NCBI RefSeq assembly: GCF_023343835.1
Contig: NC_064437.1
Location: 23,473,001 to 23,537,000, forward strand
Direction of reading: 5' to 3'
DNA: 64,000 bases
Origin: Lagopus muta
Lineage: Eukaryota > Chordata > Aves > Galliformes > Phasianidae
Every line of letters starts with the position of its first letter. Position 1 is the first letter of the stretch. Made by a program: the position numbers and the translations under genes. Below are positions 34,542-48,200 of this stretch, in pieces. Under the pieces are notes generated by a model, which had not been told where the DNA came from, searched no databases, and worked only from the letters and a program-made list of their open reading frames with translations.

Positions 34542-37500
34542 CAAAAGCTCTTGACCATAGCATTCCTACTGACCGGCCATCCCAACTGAAGGCTTGTGCC
34601 AGCAAGCACTTTGATGCAAGTGTTGGCATCACACCCCACACAATGGAGATGTTTGCTTCTAGCAGCTTTCCCTGTTACTGCAGTGCACCTATGAACGTCA
34701 TCAGGCTTTTCTCAGTGCCAAGAGCAGCACTTGAGAACAAGGGTGCTTGTTAATGCTGGGCATCATAACAAGATAGAAGTGATGGACGCACCGCATTCCA
34801 TTTTCATTCCATTCTTTCAGAATGGTTGGGTTTCTGCCGGAGCATCACGGTGACTCTAACTCCAGCTCCAGACACCCTTCAGCCCACTGCCCGCCATCTG
34901 CATTCTGAAAAAGCATTCTCAAGTCTCCGAGTAACAGCAGTGCTTTGCACACACTGCACAGCGTGCTGGCAGAAGCTGGAATGTAGGCCAAGAGGTGTCA
35001 GCATACTGAGCAGAAAAGGAAGAAGCCTAGAAATGGGTTTCTGTGCCTCTATTCCCAAGGGTCAGGGCAGCCACCATCCCCTTTCAGTGCTCATCACCCA
35101 CAACTTGTTAATCCCAATGGCAAAGCTTTAGGTGCCAGCACCAACACAACTGTAGTCATTTTAGGAGCTTTTTGAAGCCTACAGCAAAGAAACGATGGAA
35201 TAAATGAGAGCTAAAAATCAAGTAAAGAAAATGAGATTCGCCCATGGAAAGTGAAATTGAATATCAGATGAAAATACACAAAGCTAGATATAAGAAATAG
35301 GAGAAAAAATACATAGAAGAAGGTAACGTGGAAACCAGGATGCTGCTTTCATTTACACATAGGACACACTGCCACAGAGAGTAAAGAGACAGTCCTTCCT
35401 TTCAAAGTTCTCCATATTTGAAGGAATGAAAATAATCTCTCTTCCTTCAGCTCTGCAGAAGGTCTCACCTTTCATAAGCTGCCTTACGATCCTTGCAGGA
35501 CAAGCTGGCGGTGAAACACCAAATACACAGCATTGCTACTGTATTACAACCACTCTTCTGTACTAAAAACGTATTAGGATTAATTAAAGCGTCACACAAG
35601 AGATAACTGAAAACTGCATGTGAAATTCAAACCCCTAAAGTTTGTGGGAATTTTACTGTTAGCTGCAGTGGGAAAAGGATTTCACCCTACGGATGCATTT
35701 TGACCAGAAAAGTTATCAGTCTTCTCTAGACTGTAAACTCCTTGGTGCAAGAGGAAAGATTTAATGTGGTGCAAAGGGAAGGAGGCACGAGTAATTACAC
35801 ACAATCCAAAAAAAGGAACAGTACCTCAGAACAACAGGATAATTTTTCTGATTGGGGGAATTATAAGACTGTTGAAGAGTGTCTCCAGAAATATCCAAGA
35901 GAACTAATTCCTTCTGAAATTCACAGTAAAGCAGGGCAATACACTGAAAACAGTCCTGAGCTGGCCACACAGAGAGCAATACTTCTAATTTCCATGATTT
36001 CATTACATTCAGGGCAGCTGCCAGCATATTTAAGAATGTCTTGTATAACATTCCTGATGTCAGTTCCAAGAAGGAGCATTTGTCTAGCATTTTCATTAGA
36101 ACAGTGTATCAACCAATTTTGTGTAATCAAAAAGGCATTCAATTAAAAATGACTGAGGGGAAGCAGATTTGAAGGTGACTGATGAAAGGGTAAAATCCAA
36201 AGCAGCAGCAAAGCAGTCCACGTGCTACAAAATGAATCCATGGCTGCTGTGAGAAACCAATCATTTAAAAACAACTTTCATATCTTTCATTTACAGATGC
36301 AAGCTCATAACAACAACCACCTGAAAAGGAATTATTCCCTCCAGTTCATATTTATGTTTGAATTCACAACTGCTGAACACATAATCTGCTTTTATCTTCT
36401 CTTGTCCAAGCAGGATTTTTCTTTAATGCAGCACCACTCAGAAAGTTGCATTTGTCCTAAAGCCCCCTGCTTTCTCTCAAGTCTTTTCAACTGATTCTTG
36501 ATATTCTCTCTTTGGTGCCGTCTGATGCTGTATATGCAATGTAGCTAATATGCCCTCAGCTGCACACAGCGTGGCTTTTGCCAGAGGACTTCTGAAACCA
36601 CATGACAGCTTCACGCAGGGAGGTTTTCTTACTGGAAGGAACCACAAGTAAATGACAATACATTGCTGTTGTGTATGTACAACAAAGCAAGCAGCAGAAA
36701 AAGAACATTTCCTGGGTAGCTTGGAAGCTGTCCTTTCCCCTCAGAGAGGGTAACTGCCACTCTCTTCATGCTTTCAGCATCTCCTGACTGTGAGTCGCTG
36801 CTGCCTTTCCTGAGCCACCCACAGGCTGCCCCTTTCAGCAGCGCTGCCTTCCTTTGCAGCCCCGCGCTGCTCCACACGCAGCTTATGATCCAGGTTTCCC
36901 TCGCACCTGGTCTGTCTCACTTCACACCCATGCAGAAGATCGCCAGTTCAATTTGATTCAGAAGCATTTAACTATCTGGATTAGTTTAAACAATCGTCTA
37001 CTTGGATTCTTCTTTGTGGTTGCAGACATTGTATAGCACAGACCACGAGCTAAAACGTTCTGCTGAATCCACATACTGGTCCCCAGATATTTACATAACT
37101 TTAATGATCCCAAACGTTCAAAATCTACACTAGGCTCTCCCTGCCTCCTTTAATCAAGAATCTGATTTGAAACCATGAGACTGAAAGGAATGATGTATTA
37201 CCAGAACTCTGACACATCCGGAGTAACTTTTGTCTTCTAGTTTGCAAGCCTTTAGGGTAGTTTTTGTAAACTTCAGCCATTTTTCAGCTTAGTGCAGCTG
37301 AAGGAAGTTCTTCTAGACTTAAAACCAAGAGGCAGGGAATGAAGGCAGGTCTCCTCCTGGTAAGACTGTGAAACAAAGCACTTGACAAAAAGACACAAGG
37401 AACAACCAACAAGGATGTCAAGTAATCACATCAAGTCGGTCCAATTTCCTTTTGGAGCAGAGATTTGGATCTTATGGGCATAAAGTCAGATGCCACATAT

Positions 37501-39785
37501 TTCAGACTTCGGCAAAGCTTTTTGACACCATTATGACGTTTTCATAAAAGGAAGTGTGCTCCCTTTGCAATTACTGGATTGGGTGCACATTTCCATAGAA
37601 AAGCTGTCAGTGGCTCGCTGTCAAACTGGAAAAGTTTATAAAGGGCACTTCATATGGGATGTGTTAGTTAATGTGGTTATTAATGCTTTAATGCTCAGGA
37701 TGGTGGGTTACAGCCTATGCTTATTACACTTACAGATGAGAAGAAACTTGAGGGAATGCAAATATGTTAGATGACAGGACCAGAATTCACAATGATCTAG
37801 AGAAACAGTTTAAAATCTAAATGAAACCCATTATGAATAGAAAATATTTGACTTAGGAATAAATCAGTTATAAACACACAGCATGAGAATGGCCACTTAA
37901 GTAGCTCTTCCGCAGAAAGGGAACTGCATCTGCAGTGGAACATAAACAGAATATTAGTCAACAATGTCCTGCTATTATGAAATCAGTACAAGAATTATAT
38001 ATCCAAGTTCATTTGTTACAATATCAGAAATTTGCGGCACATTTTAAGAGTGGTTGGAGGAAACAGAGGAGCAGAAATCCTGCTTTGAGGCAGGGGAAAG
38101 AGCTGGACAACCTCTTGCAGCCCTTCCATTGGGTGACACTGGGTGCAAAGCAGCATGAAATTATGAGCTGGCAACGCTGCAACAGGAAAGAGCGTTTCTG
38201 ACAATACAAAAAAACAACAGCGGTATCTTCTACTCTACTGTTTGTTCTTTACAAAAACCGAGTAAATAAAAACCAAAAAGCTAAAGCATCGCCACGAATA
38301 GTAATCTCCCCTCAAAGAATCTGTGCTCCAATTTCTCCATTTGCTGCCATGTACATCGCTAACACAAAGAACTTTTACATAACCCTCCCTGCACTGCAAG
38401 TTTTGAGTCCGGGCCAACAGCTGCCTCATGCCTTTCAGAACAGGCTGCTGGACAAGCAAAAGCAGAAAGAGGCTGGCATAAGGAAAACAGCACCTTTGTT
38501 TATAAAACAAATACTACTTTGGAATTTGCAAACTTTTCAGTCAAAGAATTTCCTTGTCATAACAACAGATGAAGTGCCTCATATTTATGGGAGCACATTA
38601 GAAAAGAAATACATAGATGGGAGATATCATTGATGTAGCATTTGCCATTATTTTAGTGCAGAAGAAGGTCAATGGGCTTTGTGAAGTCTCAAATGGCAGC
38701 GAGTTACCCAGGAACTCAAATCATGATAAAGACTCCAAATGTGATGATCAGCTCAGAAGATGTAACTGTGCTTTTGTAACATGGCACATGAAGCAAACCC
38801 CAAAGACAATAGCCTAAAGCAGCACTGGACTTATCTGTAAAGAGAGCAGAATCAAGAGAGGTTGCTGTTGGAGGATGCAATCAATGGGTGCAGGCATCAG
38901 CCAGATATGAAGATTAGGGCTGTTGGTGGTGGTTTGTAGTTCTGCCCAGAACAGAAACAAATAGAAGTCCTGCAGCTTCTACCAGAGAAGATGGCACTTA
39001 CAGCGCTGATCAGAGGAGTAGTAAGAGTCCTCATGAAGACTGAAATTAACACCTTGCCATCCATCTTCATTATATTTTCCTCCTTACCAAAACTGTTCTT
39101 AAATGACTGTTCTCCAAACGTTGGCAGAAATGATTGATACTCAGGACTTTTGCTTAGCAGTATCCATGCAACACAGGATGACTAACAAAGCTTTCCTTGT
39201 TCCAGCAACAGTGCATCAGCTTTGGCTGGAGGACTGCACTACCTCATGGGGTTAGAAAAAGGCACAGTAAGTGTGCAGTGTGTGGATGGTGCATCGGTGA
39301 GGGCAAATCTTGAAAAATATTTTGCCCAAAATTATGCATTTAAAACATAGTTTATGACTTCTTGTGCCTGTGTGTATAGAAGAGTTGTGTGCTTTTCACA
39401 AATGTGGTCATTGTAGAGGTAGAAGAGAGAACAATAAGAATAAAAACCACAATTTTATTCCTAGATCTTGTACCGAGTGCCTATTCCGTGGTCTTCCTTC
39501 ATTTCTCCCAGCTTTCCAGGCTGGTTTAAATGAATCTGCATACAGAGAGAAGCAGGGCAGAATGTATATCTCCTTGCACCCTGGAAGGGAAGGACTTGGG
39601 GGAGGCCTCGCAGTGGAGGAGCTCTGTACAGTATCCAATGCAGGGACCCTATAAATTACAGCCTCGCCTTTCATTTTTAGCTGATCTAATGCAATGTGTC
39701 ACCTAGAACTGCACTTTTTTCCATAATTGATGATGTCTAGGAAAATATTCTGAAACTCCCCACTGATAAGCACCTAGACAAAATT

Positions 39786-39815
39786 GTTTCCTCTCTGAGA
39801 GTTTCCTCTCTGAGA
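39786..39815. repeat. 15-bp perfect tandem duplication
   Basis: GTTTCCTCTCTGAGA occurs twice in direct succession. It is a small intronic slippage-type duplication. Confidence 0.9.
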
Positions 39816-40395
39816 GGCAAAAGAGGATGTTGAACTGTTCTCACCCCCGTGTCCCCCGAGTCATGAGAAGTACCAGAGCTGTCTCCTGGGCCAGACTAAG
39901 CCCTGCTTCACCACAAACCCAGTGCAGTACCGACAAATGATCTCCATAGTAAATGATGCAAATAAGAAATGTCAGCATGTTCCAAAATTCCTCACTTAAT
40001 CTTATTGCCAGTTGTATAGTCTGGATAATCAGTAAATAAATTCCTCTAACTTTGCTCAAATCCTTGGGGGCTGAAAACACAGAGAGTGCTTTCTAATTCA
40101 TTCTCATTAACCTTCCCAGCTCTAAACAAAGCTATTTCCTACTTTTCTTAGCGTCTGATTTTTCCAACCGGCCTCTGCAACACCTGAGTTAGCGGCAATG
40201 ATTTCTCACTTGTGATTTCTGTTTTGAGCTGGTATTGTTCTTTCTCCTCACACATATGCTTGCTGGAATAGCACGAATCAGCAAGATTTAAAACCTCTCA
40301 TTCTCAAGTTTGAAGCCCCTAAAGGGAAATTGCAGTTGTGATGCCAAGGAACACAGTCGTACGTTATTTGACTTTTCCTCAGCCAGGCTGACAGC

Positions 40396-40440
40396 AGAGG
40401 GGGGAGGGAGGGAGGAAGGAAAGGGGAAGGGAGAGGAAGA
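40396..40440 (+). repeat. Homopurine tract with clustered G runs
   Basis: Forty-five consecutive purines occur on the + strand. They include GGGGGG, GGG, GGG, GGGG and GGG runs separated by short A-containing spacers. The pattern meets the loose criterion for a G-quadruplex and also for triplex DNA. Because DNM3 is transcribed from the other strand, the G-rich strand here is the template and the RNA is C/U-rich. Confidence 0.8.
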
Positions 40441-42189
40441 TGGCATTTTAATAGCACCCACACTGATTTCACACAGTTGGATCACTGTGCTCCAGAGCAG
40501 CACCATTTCCTTTCCCCTTTGCCTTGCATTCAGTCAATATTACTAAGCCAGACTCTATGGGAAGGATTCTCAATCTTTTTCTCCCAGAATAGACCACATC
40601 TTAGTAGGGAAATCTGTCAAGTAGACACCTCCCTCCCAGGCTAGCTGGCTAGCCCAGCTATTACCCCTCGTTTGTACAGACTATTACCAGCTCAGGCTTT
40701 GCACAGACCACCCCACCCGAATCCCAGATGTGACTAAATGGGTCAACATTCCTGCCATGACAAGATGGATTATCCCCTGTTTCTCACCCCAAGTTTCATA
40801 GTCTCTGTAGAATCCACACTAATTGGCCATCTGAAAAAAATAATAATAAAGAGCAGGTACGTATTTAATCTAACTGAGCAAGTGAACGTACAAGAAGAAC
40901 CAGAATCTTACGCGGATAATCTACCTTTCCCAGATATAGTCAGATGTTAGCCAGAAGTATCGTGGCCAAAGTTCTGCTCAAAAGATTCAATTTGGCAACT
41001 TGGGTCCTAGGAATGGGTTTTCCATAAGCGCCCTGTCAGGCAAAGTCACAGTGGTCTGAGTCCTGGCACATGCTGTTATGCCAGTAGGGCACTGCTGATT
41101 CCCACCATGTAAACTCCCCATTTAAGAAGTCTAACTTTGAAAGTGAAAATTTGAGCTGCAGCATTCCTGTGGCAGAACTGCCTCACAGCAGAACAGGAGA
41201 GGAATCTGAAAACACAGAGAGCTTTACTGAAGTGTAACAAATATCGCTCAACAAAAGAAATTCACCCATAAAGGAGCACTTGGGTTTCATACGACAGGAA
41301 CAGAAACTGAACATTACTGGGCAAAATTACTCTCAAGAGAAGAACAGATTTGTGAGCAACTATGCTGCTACCTATAACCCTAGATCAAATTAAATTTGGT
41401 ACTGCTTTTTGGCGTGGCTTCCATTTTGTATAAATAGACCCAAACCTTTCTTAGTATTCTACAAAACTAGTAGAAAGTGAAAGATTCTTTTTCTTTCTTC
41501 TGAAAAGAAAATCAAATTGTGTTTAAGAGCCAGTGAGATTCTGAACAAATACTTCATAAGATCATGCTCTTGTTGGCAAAAAACAACAAGCTGTAAAGTT
41601 TAAACCTGAAATCAGTTTGATTTTCTCTATTTGGTGAGGTTTCAGGGCACCAGAGATAGCACCTTGCCCCGAGGGCCAAGCGGACACAGGATGGAGCTGA
41701 TCGGTACAACGGAGACCATCTGCATTTACTGGTGCTACAACGACCTTAACCTACCGCTTCATCTGTCTATTTCTGCCAGTCAGCTTTGCAGTGACCTGTA
41801 TCATGCTGATCAGCAGCAAAAGGTACAGTAAAACCACCTGACTTCTCTGATTGTTTGGCTCCTGCACTGCACCACGCACACAAGGAACCCTGTCCCTGTG
41901 GCAGCGCAATGAAAAGGCAGACTTCCTTCAGACATGGCTCACACTCGCACACATAGATTAGAAATTCTTTTGTCAAGAGGTAAAAAAGCTGCCACAACAC
42001 GAGGGCTCTCCTCTCCCTGTTCAGAGGGTTGCTGGCTGCTGAGCAGAGATGGGCAGTCCAACCAGTGCTTTATCACATCACCCCTATATGTAAACAACTT
42101 GCAATACAGCTATAGACAAAGTTTCACTCTTCTTCCCCCATGGTTCTATTTTAAAATGTTTTCTGCAATAAAATTACTGTGAGACAGCT

Positions 42190-42270
42190 AAATCCAAGGG
42201 CGGGCGAGGAACTCGAACCCATGGCCTTCTGGCTTAGAGGTGAGACTATTCCAAACGGAGCCAAAGTGAC
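42190..42270 (-). mobile_element. tRNA-derived SINE-like remnant
   Basis: On the - strand an A-box-like TGGCTCCGTTTGG (within 42249-42265) is followed 45 bases later by a B-box GGGTTCGAGTTCC (42208-42220). This is the spacing of the internal RNA polymerase III promoter of tRNA genes. The intervening CCTCTAAGCCAGAAGGCCAT looks like the anticodon-arm region of tRNA-derived SINEs. The flanking bases do not form an acceptor stem, so it is not an intact tRNA gene. It is probably an ancient amniote or vertebrate SINE head; I cannot name the family. Confidence 0.5.
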
Positions 42271-45200
42271 ACACACACAATACGCTTTCAAGGTTTTTCG
42301 AGAGCTCTGTCGTGATTTAAAAACACTGAGTCTTTGTGGTACAAACCACAGCACAGGAAAGAACTGGGGCTCCCTTTTTACTGCTAATTTTAGCTGATGA
42401 ATTGTTTATAATCTCCTGCAAAATACATACAGCCTTATTCTGCCTTAAGCGAGGAGGGAACAGCCTTTCAAAACTGATTCTTAATTATAGCATTCCCCAG
42501 TGCTGGATGGAATGGAGTCAGGTTCCAAAATTGTGTCAGAGTATATGAAGTGATAAAATGAGGATGGGTGAGCTATTTTTAAACACACACAAAGACTTTG
42601 AGGTCAAAATCCCTGAATTTATAGCCTTACAGCCATATTAAGGCTCATGGGTTATTAAGACCTGCATGGTGAGACTCAAGCAGCAATTTATTTGAGACAC
42701 TCTCTGGCTTCAGCACATGTGCTCCCTACCGGTGTGCTGCCAAAGTGGGGCCCCCCAGGGAGCAGCCTTTAAGCACAGATATATTCCCATGTCCACAGGT
42801 ACTTGGGAGACAAAGGGGATCAGATGCTTCCCTAGCAGTGTACCCCCTCCTCTTCCTCTCTTTTCCCAGGACATTTTGCAAGCCAGAGGCCTGTGCTTCC
42901 AGATGGGCAGGAAGCAAGCAGGTCAGAGATAACTTGAGGAACATGAGACAAAAGCACAGGATTTTTCCTTACTCTACCCAGCCTGGAAAGCTAGAACAGC
43001 CTGGCCCCACTGACATCCCCTCCTCACAAGCATTACCTGGGGAGGAGGTGCTACTGCCTTTGCCCCATAGGCTTCTCAGCACTGCCAAGTGATGCTCCTG
43101 ATCCCAGTCTGATTCGTAGCAGCACTTGGCTATGGAAAAGCTGTTGCCCCCTATACACACATTGGTTTCTTTTCGATCACAGTCAATATACACCATGTCA
43201 TTTTAGTAAAGGACAAAAGCTACCATTGAGGACAAACAAACAGGACAGAATTTTCATGCTTTACAAGTCAAATTGGAAACAGCTCTGAGGCCCTCTTCCC
43301 TACCCTTCGTGACAGTCTACAAAAGCTTTTGCAGTGTCTTCCTCTGGAAGGTGCAACTCATCTTGAGGCCCAAGCAGAGGCAGTAAAGACATCAGGGTTC
43401 CAAGGACACAGCGAAATAATGTGCACCACTTACACTGCTCATTTTGTAAATGAAGAAAGGCTTTACAGGAAGCTGTGGCAAAGTGGTGAGCAAAAGAGAT
43501 GTATTATTTTTGGAAAAGACCAGACGGAGGTTTGGAGCATCAGAGAAAAACAAAAGGCTTTAAGAGCCACTTTCAAGTGAGTACATCCACTTGTCCAAGT
43601 TGTGCAGCTGCATTCATCTAAGTATCACCTAAACTTGCCTTTTTTTTCTTTTTTTTTTTTCCATTTGGACTTCCAGGTAGTGGCTGAACATAAAATTCTA
43701 ATGAATTGTAGATGGCCAATGTGAAAATAAAAACGTTAGTCAAAACTTAAATTTTTTCTTGACTGCTTATGGATTTGTAAAGCAATAAAAACCACAGTGT
43801 TCACCAAACTAAAGCCTAGTAATGAAAAAAAAAGGTTTAGTACAAAAGGACCTAGTGAGCCTTTTAAAAAAGAATCTAGTATTACTGGTTCTGTTAGTAA
43901 TTAATGTACCCTTAGGTACTGATCAAAAAGGACCTTCTGAAGTAGAATCTGTATTATTAGAAGACTATGATGCACATATTAGCTTCAGAGGTTCTCCCAC
44001 TTGGAGCAACACTGAAGGGATTTGTGTTCCTTTACTTAAGGAATACCTGCATCTTTTTTACAAATCCATGGATCTATACCATCCTGTAAGCATTAAAGAC
44101 TCATTCATTCCTGTCCTCCTGAAAACCTTTGCCACATCAAAGTGATGCACTCTGAGGTACTTTTGCTCCTATAGCTCAAAGGACGTCATTCGTATTTCCC
44201 CACAGATGCTCATTATTTATTTGAGAATTGTTACCTTCAGGAATTTGGCCTCGTTTATCTCCAGCTGAAGTCACTAGGCATCTTCCTCCTGAACTCCACC
44301 AGCATTTAATCAGACTACAACAAGGGCTTCCTTACGCTGCAGGAAAGGCAGAACCATTTTTAAAGCTTTTCCTATAGGTGCCCTTCTTAAGTTTGATTTC
44401 CAGGAATACAGAATTCCTTAACTCTGCTCTGCACCACAAATCATCCTGCAGCTACATCCTGTACAACTGCATCCAGCTCTGCTCTCAGTGAAGCCCTTGG
44501 AACAATTCCCACCAAGTTTAATAGTTACGTCCTATTCCCCCCCTGTTCCTAACTAAGGTTAATTTCTTCTCTCCCACTATAAACAGAAATCAGCAGGTAA
44601 AAAAGTTTTGTCTAATGTGGCACCAAGGCTGTGGAATTTACTCCCATGTGAGAATGGCACAATAAAGTCATTTGTTTAAAAGTAAATTGAAAACATTCCA
44701 GTCCTCTCAGGCTTACCACTATTAGCTTTAGTTTCTGCACAGCACTGTAGAATGTCTGGCATCAAAGGCACTTTGTACACTGCACTGTATTGGACACTGT
44801 TAGTGGACCATTAATCACTGCAAACAAAGACCCATGCAAACACAGAAAAAGTACTGGTTTTTCACATGAAAAGGTTGACAACACAGTTTTCTAGATACTA
44901 TGCATTTTAAGATGTGAGGTGTTGACAAGGCATCCTAAAGGGTGCAGATTTTTCAATTGATAATTACATATTCCAAATTAAACAACTCTGATTTGTGCCT
45001 AATAGTCTCTAGAATTAGAGAGAAACGTAACTCAGCATAAACTAGCACCTTTAAATTCAAAGATGTCTATAATCTCACATGCTTTATTAAACCCCCACAC
45101 AGATAACATGCATACTTGCACAGGTAATGGTTATGGGTGAGAAAACCTTCAAGGATATGAACTCGTAAAACCATGGTTGAAGAAAGCAAAGGCTTATATG

Positions 45201-48200
45201 AAACATGCACTAATGGAAAAAGTAGCCTGAGGGAATATGATTGCATGTTTGGAAGTGCTGGAAGAAGAATCGGAACGCAATCAGTTCCTATAGAAATGCA
45301 AAAATCTGAGAGAAAACCAGTTCACGGCCAGGCAAGAAGCAAACAAGGAAAGCCCATGGTCTGGAACCACAGGCTGTACTTCAGGGTGCAACTTACTGAT
45401 GAGATCAAAGGAAAAAAATGCTGCTATGTCACAAGAGTGTGAATTACTGCGTTCAGCTCCTCATCATTGCCATAGGCAGTTTCTTCCCATCCAGAGCAAG
45501 AGAAAATCTGAGTCAGCAGCCCCAAAGATTGTTATATATCATGAAGATTTCCACTGAGTTTCTCAAAGCAAAGTATTTTGTCTCTCAAGGAGAAAAGTGT
45601 TGTATTCTTCTACCAACTGTCCCAGGTGAAACACAATTTACAGTGCAAGGAAATACAGGTCTAAGTGTAATGGCTGCAAAGCTTTGGAACATAATTTTAA
45701 AGACAGGCATACCAAAATAAACAAATAAACAAACAAGCAAGATGTCATACTCAATCAGTCAACTGATGTTTTGGAAATTTTACAGATCTTAGTTTCAGTA
45801 GAGTTATAAGTGATATCTTTAGAAGATTGCTCATTGAGTTTGTTAGGATGGTATTAATGAAAAGAATGGCAGTCATAAAGTTAACAGGTACACGGCAGCA
45901 TGACAGGAAGAACTAGCAGCCTTAAAGGGTTTCATCATCAAAGTGTCCAACAGATAGTCCAGCTGGAAGAAAATAGCATGAACTTGCCAGGTAATGTTGT
46001 TTCTGCCCATAACACAAGACTGAGGTACTGTCAGTACAGTGGACAATAGAAAGGTGTCCTGCAGGACGCGGTAATGTCAAGGACTGGAAAAACAGAAGCA
46101 GGATTAAATGCAAGTTACACAATGGCAGACTAATGACAGCTGCTGCGCTGGACTGAGGTTCATCAGCTAGCAGTAATAAAAGAAATCCTGAGCACCTTCA
46201 ACAAAGCATCAGGCAATTCTGAGGCAATACTATCACACGGCCACAAAAAGGCTGAACGCGTTTGTCTCTATTATGAGCAATGCAGGTCCAAGAGTGGAAA
46301 CATCTTTTTTTACAGTACAGGTGTTATCATCTCCAGATCACTGAGGGAGGAGGTTATATGCCATCTGGTGAAAGATAACATTCTGTATCTCCCTTGATTC
46401 CAGAGATGCTGCATACTTCACTAATAGTCAAATGAAACTGAGTGGCCAGAACAACAGGATTTTATTGCAATTGCACCGAAGCTGCTTTTCAGCATCTATA
46501 GGATAGAGCACTGCAGTTTTCAAGAGGGCTAGACAGTTAAATTGAAATAGTTCTGCATCTTATATGAACTGTATAGCCTTTTTCCTTCCTCCCTCACAGG
46601 GTTCTTGTCCATGTTCCAAAGCATGCTCCCTGGTCTCAGAGCTGGAACAGGCTCTGCATCAGCACTCCCATTAAGCAGGAGAGTATATCTGGGAGGAAAG
46701 AGTGAGGATATTTGATTAGTGGTCTCGGAAAATTCCCAGGTACACACTGATCATCCCAAAGCTGCTCCTGCTGCTCACGGAGCCTGGGAAAAGATGAATG
46801 TGGCCTTTGGAAAAGACCTCTCTTAAAAACCCACTGGGCATGGAGATTGTTTTTTGATCACTTCCTTCAGGGAGGGCTGGAGAATGACTGCATGTTCCAC
46901 AGGTCTGTGAAGAGTGATTTAGAGAGCCTGATGAGACTAGAGGAGAGAAATGGTATAAGAAAACAATTTCTGCCCTTCCGGGAATGATTTTTTTCCATTA
47001 TTGTCTCAAAACTGGAATATCAGTCCTGCATATCTTCACCTTCTTCTTCACGTGGAGGAGAGGGGCCAGGCTGTAAGAGGGATCTGAATGGCAAAAGGAG
47101 CAAACAAACTGTCACTGCCAGTACAACAAGCTGGTCCCACAGGCTGACTTGGCACCTTCTGTCACCCTTCCTAAGCCTTAATCCAATTTGGTAGGAGCAC
47201 ATGTTGTTTGTGAGAAAAGAGCAGACTGCTGAGAAGGCAGCTAAACAGCTGATGAAAGATACTGATGCTACCATTACCATGTAGGTTGCTGGTTACAGCT
47301 TTCTTGCAATGGAGAGGGGAAGGAAAAACTTCATGTGAGACCCTAAAATTAACTTTTGAATTACTAAAAGCACATTGGGCTAAGCCTTCAGTAATGAGCA
47401 TCAGGTATGATGCAATCAACACATCAACAGCTAACCTCGTGTAGCAGAAGGATGCCTTAGAGTTATCAAATGACATGCTGGAGAATCTGCTACTCCAACT
47501 AACTCTCTGTATGTGTCAGGAGAACTTTTGGGGTGTTTATCAGAAGGGGAATAGTAGAAAGGGGTGAGAGAGAGGTGAACTCCTTAAAATATAATTTATT
47601 TTCTGGCTACGTTCCTTTCATAAGGGAAAAAAAAAGGTTCAGCTTAAATTACAGGCATGCAGGCAAGCTCTTTCAGCCCCAGAAATTCATCCTACATGTT
47701 GATTAATAGTCAAACTATTACAGCTTTAACATGAAAAATGGGAAAGGCTTCAACTGAAGACTGCCTGTAGCTAATGATGCAGTGGAATGAACGTTTTCGT
47801 TCCAGCTAAACCATTCCTGTTCCTGTAAAAATAAAGAAATCCAATCCTGGGATATGAAAAAGACTCAAAGAACTATGCATGTTTATTGGCCTAAAATAAT
47901 GCCATGTACGTATGGGATATTTTACCTGTTCAATGAAACATACGTAATTGCATACATGTACACACAGAATATACATAGCTGAAGTGAGATAGATATCTAT
48001 AGTGGGTGCAAAGTGCAGAAGATAAGTTGGTGACCATAACCTGGAATTTCTCTGTAAGCGCTTCACAGAGCTAATAGATTTTAACGTAGCTCCTGTCTCA
48101 GGCTAAAAAAATTAAAATGCAATAACCAAAACACCGCAAGGAAGTGCAGTGGGCTGTATAGAATCTGCCTGGCAAGGCTGCCTGACACACGCAGGACTTG

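Noticed and set aside
38085-38150. A possible divergent CR1 3' end on the + strand (GCTGGACAACCTCTTGCAGC and following)
   Set aside because: It shares only the general look of the CR1 tail and lacks the terminal octamers. The similarity is too weak to call without a library search.
42200-42265. A true tRNA gene on the - strand
   Set aside because: A and B boxes are present, but the ends do not pair into an acceptor stem and the anticodon stem is poor. It is better read as a SINE remnant.
43822-44145. A 107-codon + strand open frame with a hydrophobic, signal-like N-terminus
   Set aside because: It lies inside a DNM3 intron and matches no family I recognise. It has an A-rich start context, and frames of this length arise by chance in 64 kb. 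RNA evidence would be needed to revive it.
44160-45720. Region that looked like an old retrotransposon body
   Set aside because: There are scattered phrases but no reverse-transcriptase motif, no long frame and no recognisable terminus.
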